Shown here: in pieces, positions 53,904 to 62,270 of the stretch | Position numbering within the stretch: the stretch's first letter is position 1 | How the letters are laid out: each line of letters starts with the position of its first letter | Assembly: GCF_014610845.1 (NCBI RefSeq) | Contig: NZ_JABTCG010000002.1 | Location: forward strand, 124,001-188,000 | DNA: 64,000 bases | Direction: 5' to 3' | Origin: Maribacter arenosus | GTDB lineage: Bacteria > Bacteroidota > Bacteroidia > Flavobacteriales > Flavobacteriaceae | Program-made: the position numbers and the translations under genes | The notes under the pieces: model-generated | The model's database searches: none | Told to the model about the DNA's origin: nothing | The model's input: only the letters and a program-made list of their open reading frames with translations

Positions 53904-54188
53904 ATGATGAAATCTATGCATAATTCCATTTGTCAAAGTTGTGTAATGCCAATGTACCATTTGGCCGATTTCGGAACTAACAAAGACGGTACGGTAAACC
54001 GCGAATATTGCCATCATTGCTATCTCAATGGAAATTTCAACGACCAAGGGATTACCTTGGAGCAGAAAATTGAAAAAAACATCTCTTTAGCAGAGAAAAT
54101 GGGAATGCCTAGAGAAGAAGCTACCATTTTGGCCCATAGTACCCTGCCTACTTTAAAAAGATGGAAAGGTCTGAAACCCATTGAATGA
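53904..54188 (+). CDS. putative zinc-ribbon domain protein
   Basis: The start at 53904 or 53907 is chosen because the expected transcript begins near 53866; about 94 residues. Four cysteines in SICQSCVMPM and NREYCHHCYLNG fit the zinc-ribbon family of Bacteroidota/Clostridia, followed by a helix with MGMPREEATILAHSTLPTLKRW. Function unknown, perhaps metal or protein binding. Confidence 0.78.
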   Translation: MMKSMHNSICQSCVMPMYHLADFGTNKDGTVNREYCHHCYLNGNFNDQGITLEQKIEKNISLAEKMGMPREEATILAHSTLPTLKRWKGLKPIE

Positions 54189-54214
54189 TGGAGTTTATCA
54201 AACGAAATAAAAAC

Positions 54215-54232
54215 AAGGCATCAGCCTTTTTT
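54215..54232 (+). terminator. intrinsic terminator after the zinc-ribbon gene
   Basis: AAGGC (54215-54219), loop ATCA, GCCTT (54224-54228), T run to 54232. It ends the zinc-ribbon transcript just before the next Crp/Fnr-type site. Confidence 0.78.
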
Positions 54233-54235
54233 AAC

Positions 54236-54278
54236 TGACCAACATCATGGTATTTTAAAATCTCACGATTTACTTTTA
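54236..54278 (+). promoter_or_regulatory. Crp/Fnr-type promoter of uspA (54303)
   Basis: TGAC-CAAC-ATCA (54236-54247) with perfect -7 box TACTTTTA (54271-54278), 24 bases before the start codon. Confidence 0.72.
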
Positions 54279-54302
54279 AGCAACGGATTAAACAATAAAA
54301 TA

Positions 54303-55112
54303 ATGTTAAAAATACTACTCCCTACCGATTTTTCGGAGAATGCCCGAAAGGCAATTGACTACGCCGTGAGACTCTTTCAAAAAGAAGAATGCATATTTTA
54401 TCTATTGCATGCCTATCATGACGCCCCGTCCGCTTCCAAAGCTAGGGCCGATTTGGAAAACGATTTGAAGCATCTGGCCGAAACCATACATAAAGAACGA
54501 CAATATCCTGAACACCGCTTTGAATCTGTATTTATGATAGATTCATTGGTGAATGCCTTGAATGTTACCATGATAGACAAGGCTATAGACTATATTTTCA
54601 TGGGTACCAAAGGTATATCTTCCCTATTCAATGTTTTTATGGGCAGCAATACGGTCAGGGTCATCAGCCAGCTTGACACTTGCCCCATTGTTGCCGTTCC
54701 GGCAGAATATGATTACGCCCAACCCGAAGAAATCCTCTTTGCCAACGATTTCAAACATCGTTTTATAGCTCCTGAATTGGAACCACTTATCAAATTGACC
54801 AGATTGTGGGACTCTACATTATGGACCATTAATCTTTACTCAGGTAAAGCTTTGGACAGTGCCCAAAAACAAAACAAAGAAGCATTAAAGCACGCTCTAA
54901 AAGGAGTGAAATCAAGATTTTCCGAGGTTCAAATGGAAGTTTCCATTACTTCTACTTTGTACAAATTGGAAAAGGAAAATAAGAAAATAGGCATGGTCGC
55001 ACTACTAAAAACCAAACACGGATTATTTGAAGGTTTATTCCATGAACCCGTGCTGCGTAAAATGACCTTCAATACCGAAGTGCCTTTGTTGATTCTTCCA
55101 GAAATAGTCTAG
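54303..55112 (+). CDS. universal stress protein UspA family
   Basis: A 269-residue two-domain Usp protein: start ILLPTDFSENARKAIDYAVR, ATP loop FMGTKGISSLFNVFMGSNTV (G-x2-G-x9-GS). The second half has no glycine loop. It is more diverged from the other Usp proteins here (39.4, 55.8, 58.0 kb) than they are from each other. It is converging on the HMA-like gene. Confidence 0.88.
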   Translation: MLKILLPTDFSENARKAIDYAVRLFQKEECIFYLLHAYHDAPSASKARADLENDLKHLAETIHKERQYPEHRFESVFMIDSLVNALNVTMIDKAIDYIFMGTKGISSLFNVFMGSNTVRVISQLDTCPIVAVPAEYDYAQPEEILFANDFKHRFIAPELEPLIKLTRLWDSTLWTINLYSGKALDSAQKQNKEALKHALKGVKSRFSEVQMEVSITSTLYKLEKENKKIGMVALLKTKHGLFEGLFHEPVLRKMTFNTEVPLLILPEIV

Positions 55113-55117
55113 ACCTT

Positions 55118-55387
55118 TTAGATCATTGCGGAAGTCATGGCATCTGAACCATGTAAAAGAGAAGGACGCGAAGGACGTATATTTAAAGGTTCTATAGGGA
55201 AGCCAATTCGAGTCAGTTCTTGCTTTACTCTTTGTAATCCAATGGGGTTGATATATAGAAAATGCAATATGCCATTTTGAATATCTATATCAATAACCCG
55301 AATATCCAATATTCTACTCAGATTCCTTAAAATCACTTTCTTACCCTCCTCACATTGAAGGTTTTTAACGTTTACCAGAGCTTTCAT
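55118..55387 (-). CDS. HMA-like small protein with single cysteine
   Basis: An 89-residue protein with a ferredoxin-like beta-alpha-beta pattern (ALVNVKNLQCEEGKKVILRN, IRVIDIDIQNGILHF, VKQELTRIGFPIE) like heavy-metal-associated domains. The usual CxxC loop is reduced to one Cys (QCEEGK), so copper transfer is doubtful. It is served by its own Crp/Fnr-type promoter. Confidence 0.6.
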   Translation of the reverse strand: MKALVNVKNLQCEEGKKVILRNLSRILDIRVIDIDIQNGILHFLYINPIGLQRVKQELTRIGFPIEPLNIRPSRPSLLHGSDAMTSAMI

Positions 55388-55411
55388 CCTATAAAATTTT
55401 CGAATTAGCTC

Positions 55412-55454
55412 GCAAGATAATGTAAGCCGATTACGATAGAAATGATGTAAATCA
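55412..55454 (-). promoter_or_regulatory. Crp/Fnr-type promoter of the HMA-like gene
   Basis: TGAT-GTAA-ATCA (55443-55454, identical to the site at 37977) with -7 box TATCTTGC (55412-55419) in the standard register. Confidence 0.68.
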
Positions 55455-55517
55455 GTCCAATGGAAATTAATTCTTCAAACCTATCAAAACCCTGGGTACT
55501 GACTATCCCTAAAACCA

Positions 55518-55811
55518 CTATTGTTGTATTAAGAAATCAGGACAAAAGATGGGTAAAATAAAAAACACGAACAAAAAGAACAGAAATGCCCAAAGCACAC
55601 CCATTAAAAGTGGATATAGAAGAATGCCACCCTTTGCTTTTGGATTCAACGAATGGGCGATTATTCCGTGAACGCCCATACTTAATACTGTAAAGATAAA
55701 ACCAGATGTAATGATCATAAAGACATTTGAATGCGATTCCCTCAATGTATAGATATAAAATCCCAAGCCCAACGCAATTACAATCAATATGCCATAAACT
55801 CTTCTAGCCAT
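55518..55811 (-). CDS. small three-helix membrane protein
   Basis: A 97-residue protein with three hydrophobic segments (about 5-22, 30-52 and 64-90). No family is recognised. It is ten bases after the uspA gene at 55.8 kb and probably the last gene of that operon. Confidence 0.62.
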   Translation of the reverse strand: MARRVYGILIVIALGLGFYIYTLRESHSNVFMIITSGFIFTVLSMGVHGIIAHSLNPKAKGGILLYPLLMGVLWAFLFFLFVFFILPIFCPDFLIQQ

Positions 55812-55821
55812 GGTATTTAGG

Positions 55822-56697
55822 TTAAAGTGCTTTTTTATAATAAAAGAGCTGATGATGGCTTCCCCTCATACTTAATAAGGGTACTTTACCATACGATTCC
55901 ATTTTTTTGACAAGGTCTTGGCGGAACCATTTATTGATAAAGCCGACTTTTTCCCTTTCCAACATTACTATTAAATCCGCATTGGTTTCACCGATATAAA
56001 TTCTGAGAGCCTCAAAAATGTTCTCGGAAAAAAGAATTTTAAATTCAATATGTTCGTAGCTTACCTTCTTGTGAAGCATTTCCTTGAACCATTCTAGCTG
56101 CACTTCCCCTTTGTATTCCTCTTTTGTTGAAATATGGACCACCTTTATTTGGGCATTGAATTGCGCTGCCATCTCGGCAACTTTTCGAATGGCATATACA
56201 TCTTCTTCCTCGAAAGCCGTAGCATAAACAATGGTTTTGGGCAACTTATAACTGGTTTCCATCGGAATAGACAAAACAGGGCAAGGCGCCTTTTCTATGA
56301 GTTGTTTCGTAGTACTCCCCATGAGTATTTCACGGATAACACTACCCCCTTTGATGCCCACCACGATTAAATAGGCATGCCATTCGTCGGCAACGGAAAT
56401 GATACCTTTAACTGAGGACTTGTTTTCTGCCGGCTGGAGCTGTATGTTCGGATTCATAAAATAACTGCCCAAATGCTCTTCACAGAAATCTTGTAATTTA
56501 AATCGGTTTATCTTAAATGCATTTTCTTCCAAATGTGGAAAGGGTTCATGCGAACCCTCTGTTCCCAAGACGGTAGGGTAATCGAATACATGGGTGATTA
56601 CCAAACGCATCTGCATATGCGTGGCCATGTTATAGGCATATTTCAAGGCAGCCACCGAATTCATCGAATAATCCGTACCACACAATATAGTTTTCAT
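55822..56697 (-). CDS. universal stress protein UspA family
   Basis: A 291-residue two-domain Usp protein: ILCGTDYSMNSVAALKYAYN, ATP loop VGIKGGSVIREILMGSTTKQ and a second domain lacking the loop (IVMLEREKVGFINKWFRQDL). Nearly the same layout as the 58.0-kb protein, from which an OmpA-family gene separates it on the same strand. Confidence 0.9.
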   Translation of the reverse strand: MKTILCGTDYSMNSVAALKYAYNMATHMQMRLVITHVFDYPTVLGTEGSHEPFPHLEENAFKINRFKLQDFCEEHLGSYFMNPNIQLQPAENKSSVKGIISVADEWHAYLIVVGIKGGSVIREILMGSTTKQLIEKAPCPVLSIPMETSYKLPKTIVYATAFEEEDVYAIRKVAEMAAQFNAQIKVVHISTKEEYKGEVQLEWFKEMLHKKVSYEHIEFKILFSENIFEALRIYIGETNADLIVMLEREKVGFINKWFRQDLVKKMESYGKVPLLSMRGSHHQLFYYKKAL

Positions 56698-56752
56698 TTC
56701 TTATTATTTATTATGACTAGGTTGTTTGCCAATGCCTTTCTAAATCTGCCAA

Positions 56753-57940
56753 TCACATCTTTACAAATTCAACCCTTCTGTTATTGGCTTTGCCTTCTTG
56801 GGTCTCGTTGGTATCTATTGGTTTGCCCTCACCAAAACCTTTGGCCACAAGGCGATTGTCCACAATACCCAAACTAATGATTTGTTTTACCACAGTTTTT
56901 GCTCGTTCTTCGGATAGCTTTTGGTTAAAATCGGATTCTCCATCACTATCCGTATGCCCTTCAACGCTGAATTTAATTTCTGGATGTTCCTTCATTAGTT
57001 TGACTATTTCATTAATAACCCCCATAGATTCAGGTTTCATTGTAGCCTTGTTTACGTCAAAGCGTATACCATTGGAGACGATTTTACCATCTTGTAAGAA
57101 CCTATCGTAATATTTTACACCACCTTCAGCAAGTCTGAAATTTTTAATATAGTACCGTCGAGTATCATTGGCAAAATAAGCATGTAGTGAAATACCTGTT
57201 GGGTTATAATCTAAATGAGGAATATTAATAAGTCTTGTTTCATCTATATATGCTTTCATCTTTCCATTAGTATAAGCTATTGCAATATGAGCCCATTTGT
57301 TCTGAATAGAACCCTTGTCGGGAATATTGCTTTTTGCCGGTCTAAGTTCCATGAACTCTGGATGGATATTTAAATTGGCCGTATAGGTTATTGGAGGTCT
57401 TTGATTTTTTCTGTCATAAAAATACACGGTAAAACCATTTCTATCGGAGTTATAAAGGTCGAATTCTATAGTAAATATATCGGGTAAGTAATCTTTTTCA
57501 GGATTCTTTAAATAGGGTATTATCATGGGTTGTCCCCCTCTGAACATGATAACTTTTTCACCTCCGAATTCGGCATTCTCTACTGTACCCTGTTTCAGGT
57601 CCCAACGTGAAGGAAATTCCCCATTCTCCTCATTCTCATGGTTATCTTCAAAAATAACCTTATCACCAGATACAAAATCATATTTTGCCCACACCAATTG
57701 AGGTTCTTGGGAGGCTACAGATTCTTTCGTTTGACCATGTGTTTCTTCTTGTGTATTTACTTCTTGCTCTTTTTTTTCTTCTTTTTGAACATCTTCACTT
57801 TCTTCGTCCAAGGTTTTATCAACCTCTTTCTCTATCTTTTTTTCAACCTTCTTTTTCAGTTTACCCAAAATTTGTGCATTGAGCATTGTAGGTCCTTGAA
57901 GAAACAAGCTTGCGATTAGGAAAATCAATAATTTTTTCAT
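56753..57940 (-). CDS. OmpA family protein with LamG-like domain
   Basis: A 395-residue protein: signal peptide (ends LNAQ), a Lys/Glu-rich coiled coil (about 28-75), a concanavalin-like central domain (IFTIEFDLYNSDRNGFTVYF) and a C-terminal OmpA peptidoglycan-binding domain (SVEGHTDSDGESDFNQKLSE, AKGFGEGKPI). It tethers the outer membrane to the wall. It lies between two uspA genes of the same strand. Confidence 0.88.
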   Translation of the reverse strand: MKKLLIFLIASLFLQGPTMLNAQILGKLKKKVEKKIEKEVDKTLDEESEDVQKEEKKEQEVNTQEETHGQTKESVASQEPQLVWAKYDFVSGDKVIFEDNHENEENGEFPSRWDLKQGTVENAEFGGEKVIMFRGGQPMIIPYLKNPEKDYLPDIFTIEFDLYNSDRNGFTVYFYDRKNQRPPITYTANLNIHPEFMELRPAKSNIPDKGSIQNKWAHIAIAYTNGKMKAYIDETRLINIPHLDYNPTGISLHAYFANDTRRYYIKNFRLAEGGVKYYDRFLQDGKIVSNGIRFDVNKATMKPESMGVINEIVKLMKEHPEIKFSVEGHTDSDGESDFNQKLSEERAKTVVKQIISLGIVDNRLVAKGFGEGKPIDTNETQEGKANNRRVEFVKM

Positions 57941-57964
57941 TTTTATATTTTTAACGATAACCTA

Positions 57965-58825
57965 TTAAATGACCATCATTTGATAATTGACTTCATTAAA
58001 ACTTAATACTGGAATGGTGCTATGCGATTCCATTTTTTTGACAAGATCCCAATGGAACCATCTCTTAAGGAAACCGCTCTTTTTTCGTGCAAGCATGCCC
58101 ACTAAGTCTGCCTTGACATCGGTCAGGTACTTTTCTAGACTCTTAAAGATATACTCTGAAAATATGAGTTCGAATTCCAGGTTTTTGTAAGCGACTTTTT
58201 CCTGCAACCGATTTTTAAACCACTCCATTTGGGTATCTCCCGAATATTCTTTTTTTGGTGAGATATGCACTATCTTTATTTTAGCTTGGTAAGACTCAGC
58301 CAGTTCAACCAGTTTTCCGATAGCATCAATATCTTCCTCTTCAAAATCGGTGGCATATACCATGGTTTTGGGTGTCACATATTTGATATTTGGTGGAATG
58401 GCCAATACGGGACAAGGTGATTTTTGGATCAAATGTTTGGTCGTGCTACCCAATAAGGCTTCGGTTAGGATACTTTCACCTTTGGTCCCTACAATGATGA
58501 ATTCGGCATGCCAATCTTTTGCGGCGGCAACAATGCCGTCTACCACGAATATATCCTCTACGGGAGCAATTTTAATATCTTCTTTGCTCCAGTTTTCTCC
58601 CAAATATTGCGCACAGAATTCTTCCAATCGGTAACGATTGGCTTTTAGCGCATTCTTCCGTAATTGGGGAAGCTCATCAACAACCATGGTTTCGGTTACG
58701 ATAGGGTATCCGTATACATGACAGTCGACCAAATGACAATCTAAATGTTCTGCCATTTTCTTCGCATATTTCAAGGCGGCTACCGAATTCGTCGAATAAT
58801 CAGTGCCATATAGGATTGTTCTCAC
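57965..58825 (-). CDS. universal stress protein UspA family
   Basis: A 286-residue two-domain Usp protein: ILYGTDYSTNSVAALKYAKK, ATP loop VGTKGESILTEALLGSTTKH, diverged second domain (VGMLARKKSGFLKRWFHWDL). First gene of a usp-ompA-usp-membrane protein group served by the promoter at 58850-58892. Confidence 0.9.
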   Translation of the reverse strand: MRTILYGTDYSTNSVAALKYAKKMAEHLDCHLVDCHVYGYPIVTETMVVDELPQLRKNALKANRYRLEEFCAQYLGENWSKEDIKIAPVEDIFVVDGIVAAAKDWHAEFIIVGTKGESILTEALLGSTTKHLIQKSPCPVLAIPPNIKYVTPKTMVYATDFEEEDIDAIGKLVELAESYQAKIKIVHISPKKEYSGDTQMEWFKNRLQEKVAYKNLEFELIFSEYIFKSLEKYLTDVKADLVGMLARKKSGFLKRWFHWDLVKKMESHSTIPVLSFNEVNYQMMVI

Positions 58826-58849
58826 TTTAATCTGTATTTAGTACTGTCC

Positions 58850-58892
58850 CAAAGCTATATCACACCTGTCATAATGCAAATGATCTGCATCA
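58850..58892 (-). promoter_or_regulatory. Crp/Fnr-type promoter of the usp-ompA-usp group
   Basis: TGAT-CTGC-ATCA (58881-58892) with a perfect -7 box TAGCTTTG (58850-58857). Start codon about 20 bases further. Confidence 0.76.
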
Positions 58893-58912
58893 TTAGTGGG
58901 CTTTTTAGTGCA

Positions 58913-58924
58913 TGACCTATATCA
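58913..58924. promoter_or_regulatory. second Crp/Fnr-type palindrome upstream of uspA
   Basis: TGAC-CTAT-ATCA, identical to the site at 39297, centred 32 bases (three helical turns) upstream of the first. It has no -7 box of its own in either direction, so it would be an upstream activator site near -73.5. Confidence 0.5.
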
Positions 58925-59136
58925 TTTCTTGATGGATATAGACTTTTAACCCAACAAATTGCCTATTGAAATTTTCGATACAACCATATTGGTAAAAGTC
59001 AAAACTTATCGCTTTGGGATGTTGATGTAGCGATGATGCCCAATAGGTACAGACCATTTATAAAGTTATGGGTATTTACCAGATAACGTCAGTACAGAAA
59101 ACCAGCCTTAGAATCCCATATATTATGGGTTTGACC

Positions 59137-59179
59137 TGACGTAAATCATTCGGATTCCCATTTAGGTCAATTAGCTTTG
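59137..59179 (+). promoter_or_regulatory. Crp/Fnr-type promoter of the AhpD-like/ftsH operon
   Basis: TGAC-GTAA-ATCA (59137-59148) with a perfect -7 box TAGCTTTG (59172-59179). Leader of about 52 bases. The remaining 58925-59136 stretch shows nothing else. Confidence 0.75.
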
Positions 59180-59236
59180 GAATAAAATCATAGGGTTTTA
59201 TCCTATGAAAGATGTCCAATTTAATAGCCCGGGGAA

Positions 59237-59605
59237 ATGTTACACGACCATTCCAGAAAATACAATGAGCTAACTGAAAAAATGAAAGAATTGGGCATGC
59301 ACCTACCTGATACGATGAATGGTTTTTCCGAACTCCATCGGGCCAGTATTTCAGAAGGTGCGCTTTCATCAAAAATCAAGGAATTAATTGCATTGGGTAT
59401 TGCAATAACGGTACGTTGTGATGGCTGTATTGCTTACCATGTACACGATTCTATAAAGGCTGGTGCCAGTGCCGAAGAAATTATGGAAACCATTGGTGTT
59501 GCCATTTTGATGGGAGGCGGACCCTCAGTGGTCTATGGATGCGAAGCCATGGAAGCCTTGTCACAATTCGCAAACTTAGAACAACATGAAACAGCCAAAA
59601 AATAA
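59237..59605 (+). CDS. carboxymuconolactone decarboxylase family (AhpD-like) protein
   Basis: A 122-residue helical protein with the AhpD-type motif CDGCIAYHVHDSIKAGAS (CxxC plus His) and SSKIKELIALGIAITVRC. This family includes alkylhydroperoxidases. It overlaps ftsH by 20 bases, an unusually long overlap that suggests coupled translation. Confidence 0.85.
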   Translation: MLHDHSRKYNELTEKMKELGMHLPDTMNGFSELHRASISEGALSSKIKELIALGIAITVRCDGCIAYHVHDSIKAGASAEEIMETIGVAILMGGGPSVVYGCEAMEALSQFANLEQHETAKK

Positions 59606-61565
59606 TACGGGTACACAAGATTCCAAAGATAAAAAGGACCAAAAACCGCCTTTTGGGGCAGATGGTTTCAATTGGTACTATTTTCTCCTATTTATCTTTT
59701 TAATTGTATTGACCTTTTTTTCCAACCCTATAAGTACAACAAGGGAAATAGGTTGGACATTTATGCAGGACTCCCTAATCGCCCAAAATAGGATCCAAAA
59801 AATCATTGTCGTCAACAAGGAATTCGCTGAGATATATATAGATAATGGCCAGCTCAACGGCCAAAATAATAAGGATGTGGGCGAAAGATGGTTCCAATCG
59901 GTACCAGTACCCAAATATCGCATAACCATAGGGTCGGTCGATACCTTTGAGGAAAAGTTACAACGGGCCCAACAAGATGTTGAACCGGGAAAAAAAATCG
60001 AGATTCAGTACCAGAACCGCACCAGTTGGGTCAGTATATTATCCTGGCTGTTACCCTTTGGACTCATCATTCTATTTTGGTTATATCTATTGGGGCGTTT
60101 GGGCAAAGGTGGTAAAGGAAGCAACTCTATTTTTAATTTTGGAAAATCAACGGCCGTACTTACTGAAAAAGGCGCTAAAAGCCAAGTGGATTTTAATGAC
60201 ATCGCCGGGCTTAAAGAGGCCAAGGCCGAGGTAATGGAAGTTGTTGATTTTTTAAAAAACCCTGAAAGATATACCAAATTAGGAGCCAAAATACCGAAAG
60301 GGGTCTTGCTTGTAGGCCCTCCGGGTACCGGAAAAACCTTAATGGCCAAAGCGGTCGCGGGGGAGGCACAAGTACCATTTTTTTCCATGTCGGGCTCAGA
60401 ATTCGTCGAGATGTTCGTTGGTGTGGGTGCATCACGGGTACGTGACCTATTTAAAAGGGCCAAGGAAAAATCGCCCAGTATCATATTTATTGACGAAATA
60501 GATGCTGTGGGCCGGTCTCGCGGCAAAATCAATGCTTTTCAGGCCAATGATGAAAGAGAAAGCACTTTGAACCAATTATTGACCGAGTTAGACGGTTTCG
60601 GTCCCAATACAGGGGTTATCGTATTGGCGGCTACCAACCGTCCCGACGTACTTGACAAAGCCCTACTTCGCCCCGGAAGGTTTGATCGCCATATTTATTT
60701 GGAATTGCCTACCAAAGAGGAACGTATAGAAATATTCGGAGTTCACCTACGTCCCTTAAAACTATCAAAAAATGTCGATGTGGAAGTATTGGCTAAATTA
60801 AGCCCAGGTTTTTCCGGGGCCGATATTGCCAATATCTGTAACGAAGCCGCCTTGATCGCTGCACGTAAGAAAAAGTCTAAGGTAGAGCACGAGGATTTTC
60901 TTGAAGCTCGGGATCGTGTCATCGGAGGATTAGAGCGTAAAAGCAAGATCATCTCCCCCAAGGAAAAAGAGATAGTGGCACACCATGAAGCTGGCCATGC
61001 CGTGGTCAGTTGGTATCTCAAAAATGTGGATGCCTTGGTAAAGGTATCCATTATCCCGAGGGGCAAATCTTTGGGATCTGCCTGGTACCTTCCCGAAGAA
61101 CGCCAAATTGTGACCAAATCACAATTTATGGATCAAATTTGCGCCTCCCTTGGCGGACGTGTTGCAGAAGATATCATCTTTGGGGAGCCTTCGTCAGGTG
61201 CCTTGGACGATTTGGAAAAAGTAACCAAACAGGCCTATACCATGGTCTCTTACTATGGATTGGACGAAGAAATCGGCCCAATTAGCTTTTACGACTCTTC
61301 AGGACAAAACGAACGCATGTTGGGTAAACCCTATAGCGAGGAGATGGCCAAGCTAATCGATAAGGAAGTCCAAAACTTGATCGCTACTGCCTATGAACGT
61401 ACTAAAAATCTGTTGTCCAAACATATTGACGAATTGAAAAAACTGGCACAACTACTTTTGAAACAGGAAGTAGTCGAAAAAGAGGAATTGGAAGCATTAT
61501 TGGGAAAAAGGGAGACAAATAATACAGAAGCACCATCAAAAGCTTTTGATAGTATTGATAACTGA
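59586..61565 (+). CDS. ftsH: ATP-dependent zinc metalloprotease FtsH
   Basis: A 659-residue membrane AAA+ protease. Two N-terminal helices (about 28-48 and 142-165) flank a periplasmic domain, then the AAA+ domain: Walker A GPPGTGKT (244-251), Walker [38 protein letters not shown], and the zinc protease motif HEAGH (467-471). It degrades membrane and regulatory proteins. Its place in the stress operon suggests a conditional copy besides a housekeeping FtsH elsewhere. Confidence 0.95.
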   Translation: MKQPKNNTGTQDSKDKKDQKPPFGADGFNWYYFLLFIFLIVLTFFSNPISTTREIGWTFMQDSLIAQNRIQKIIVVNKEFAEIYIDNGQLNGQNNKDVGERWFQSVPVPKYRITIGSVDTFEEKLQRAQQDVEPGKKIEIQYQNRTSWVSILSWLLPFGLIILFWLYLLGRLGKGGKGSNSIFNFGKSTAVLTEKGAKSQVDFNDIAGLKEAKAEVMEVVDFLKNPERYTKLGAKIPKGVLLVGPPGTGKTLMAKAVAGEAQVPFFSMSGSEFVEMFVGVGASRVRDLFKRAKEKSPSIIFIDEIDAVGRSRGKINAFQANDERESTLNQLLTELDGFGPNTGVIVLAATNRPDVLDKALLRPGRFDRHIYLELPTKEERIEIFGVHLRPLKLSKNVDVEVLAKLSPGFSGADIANICNEAALIAARKKKSKVEHEDFLEARDRVIGGLERKSKIISPKEKEIVAHHEAGHAVVSWYLKNVDALVKVSIIPRGKSLGSAWYLPEERQIVTKSQFMDQICASLGGRVAEDIIFGEPSSGALDDLEKVTKQAYTMVSYYGLDEEIGPISFYDSSGQNERMLGKPYSEEMAKLIDKEVQNLIATAYERTKNLLSKHIDELKKLAQLLLKQEVVEKEELEALLGKRETNNTEAPSKAFDSIDN

Positions 61566-61591
61566 TTATTCAACAAATAAATATAATTCTC

Positions 61592-61984
61592 ATGAATAAG
61601 ATCAAAGAGGTTGTGTATGATGAACATCTGCATTTTGAGCATGAACACTGGATGTCGGAATTGGATTTTTGGGAAAGTGAATTAAAATCCTTTAACAACC
61701 GGTTAAGCGAGTTGGTCACACGTTGGACCAAGAAGGAAGTGCTAAAGCAATTGGAACATTTCCAAAATGAATTTATTTTGCATGGAAGTGTAATCGATGA
61801 TTTAAAGGAAACTATCGAGGAACATGAAGCAAGTATCGCAGGCCACAATCTGACGGGGAACAAATCATTAGATGTTGCCTTGGTCAAAAGACATTTCGAA
61901 TTTAGAGAGAAAATAGATAAACAAAGAAAGATCTATACCGACTTGAAAAAAGAATTCTTCCGATTTCTGTCTAAGTATATGTAA
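61592..61984 (+). CDS. helical protein related to the 38.8-kb protein
   Basis: A 130-residue all-helical charged protein (EHWMSELDFWESELKSFNNR, then IDDLKETIEEHEASIAG). Pattern resembles the 149-residue protein at 38789-39238. Function unknown. It follows ftsH by 26 bases and may be its co-factor or a separate stress protein. Confidence 0.65.
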   Translation: MNKIKEVVYDEHLHFEHEHWMSELDFWESELKSFNNRLSELVTRWTKKEVLKQLEHFQNEFILHGSVIDDLKETIEEHEASIAGHNLTGNKSLDVALVKRHFEFREKIDKQRKIYTDLKKEFFRFLSKYM

Positions 61985-62270
61985 TGATGTCCGATTCGTC
62001 ATTAAAGGCGTTTCAACTTTGTGGCCTTTGGCGTACATGCCTCCCCGACTAGGAGGAAGTAGGGGATTTATACCCTGTTAAGACTTTTGGGTTTCAGGGC
62101 GGCCTGCAGCGTTGCTTAAGCTTTTTCCATTTACTAACGAAATCGAAGGGTTTTGGAATAATTGGGGCCTTATACATATTGAGGTATAAACACTTTTAAA
62201 ATGGTCTCGTCCACCATAAAGAAATCCCGAATCCAAATCGTACTTTTATAAGATCGTGTAAAGAACCAAA
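61985..62270. other. 286-base intergenic stretch before the P-type ATPase
   Basis: No gene seen. It contains a short CCTCC/GGAGG inverted repeat near 62040-62056 and a good -7 box TACTTTTA (62241-62248) 22 bases before the ATPase start. The place where the Crp/Fnr-type palindrome would be (62206-62217) does not match. Confidence 0.4.

Noticed and set aside
60005-60532. 175-residue minus-strand frame opposite ftsH
   Set aside because: It lies entirely against the conserved FtsH AAA+ domain; codon-phase shadow of a real gene.
62202-62213. TGGT-CTCG-TCCA before the P-type ATPase as a Crp/Fnr-type site
   Set aside because: Half-sites do not fit and the distance to the -7 box is off by four bases.
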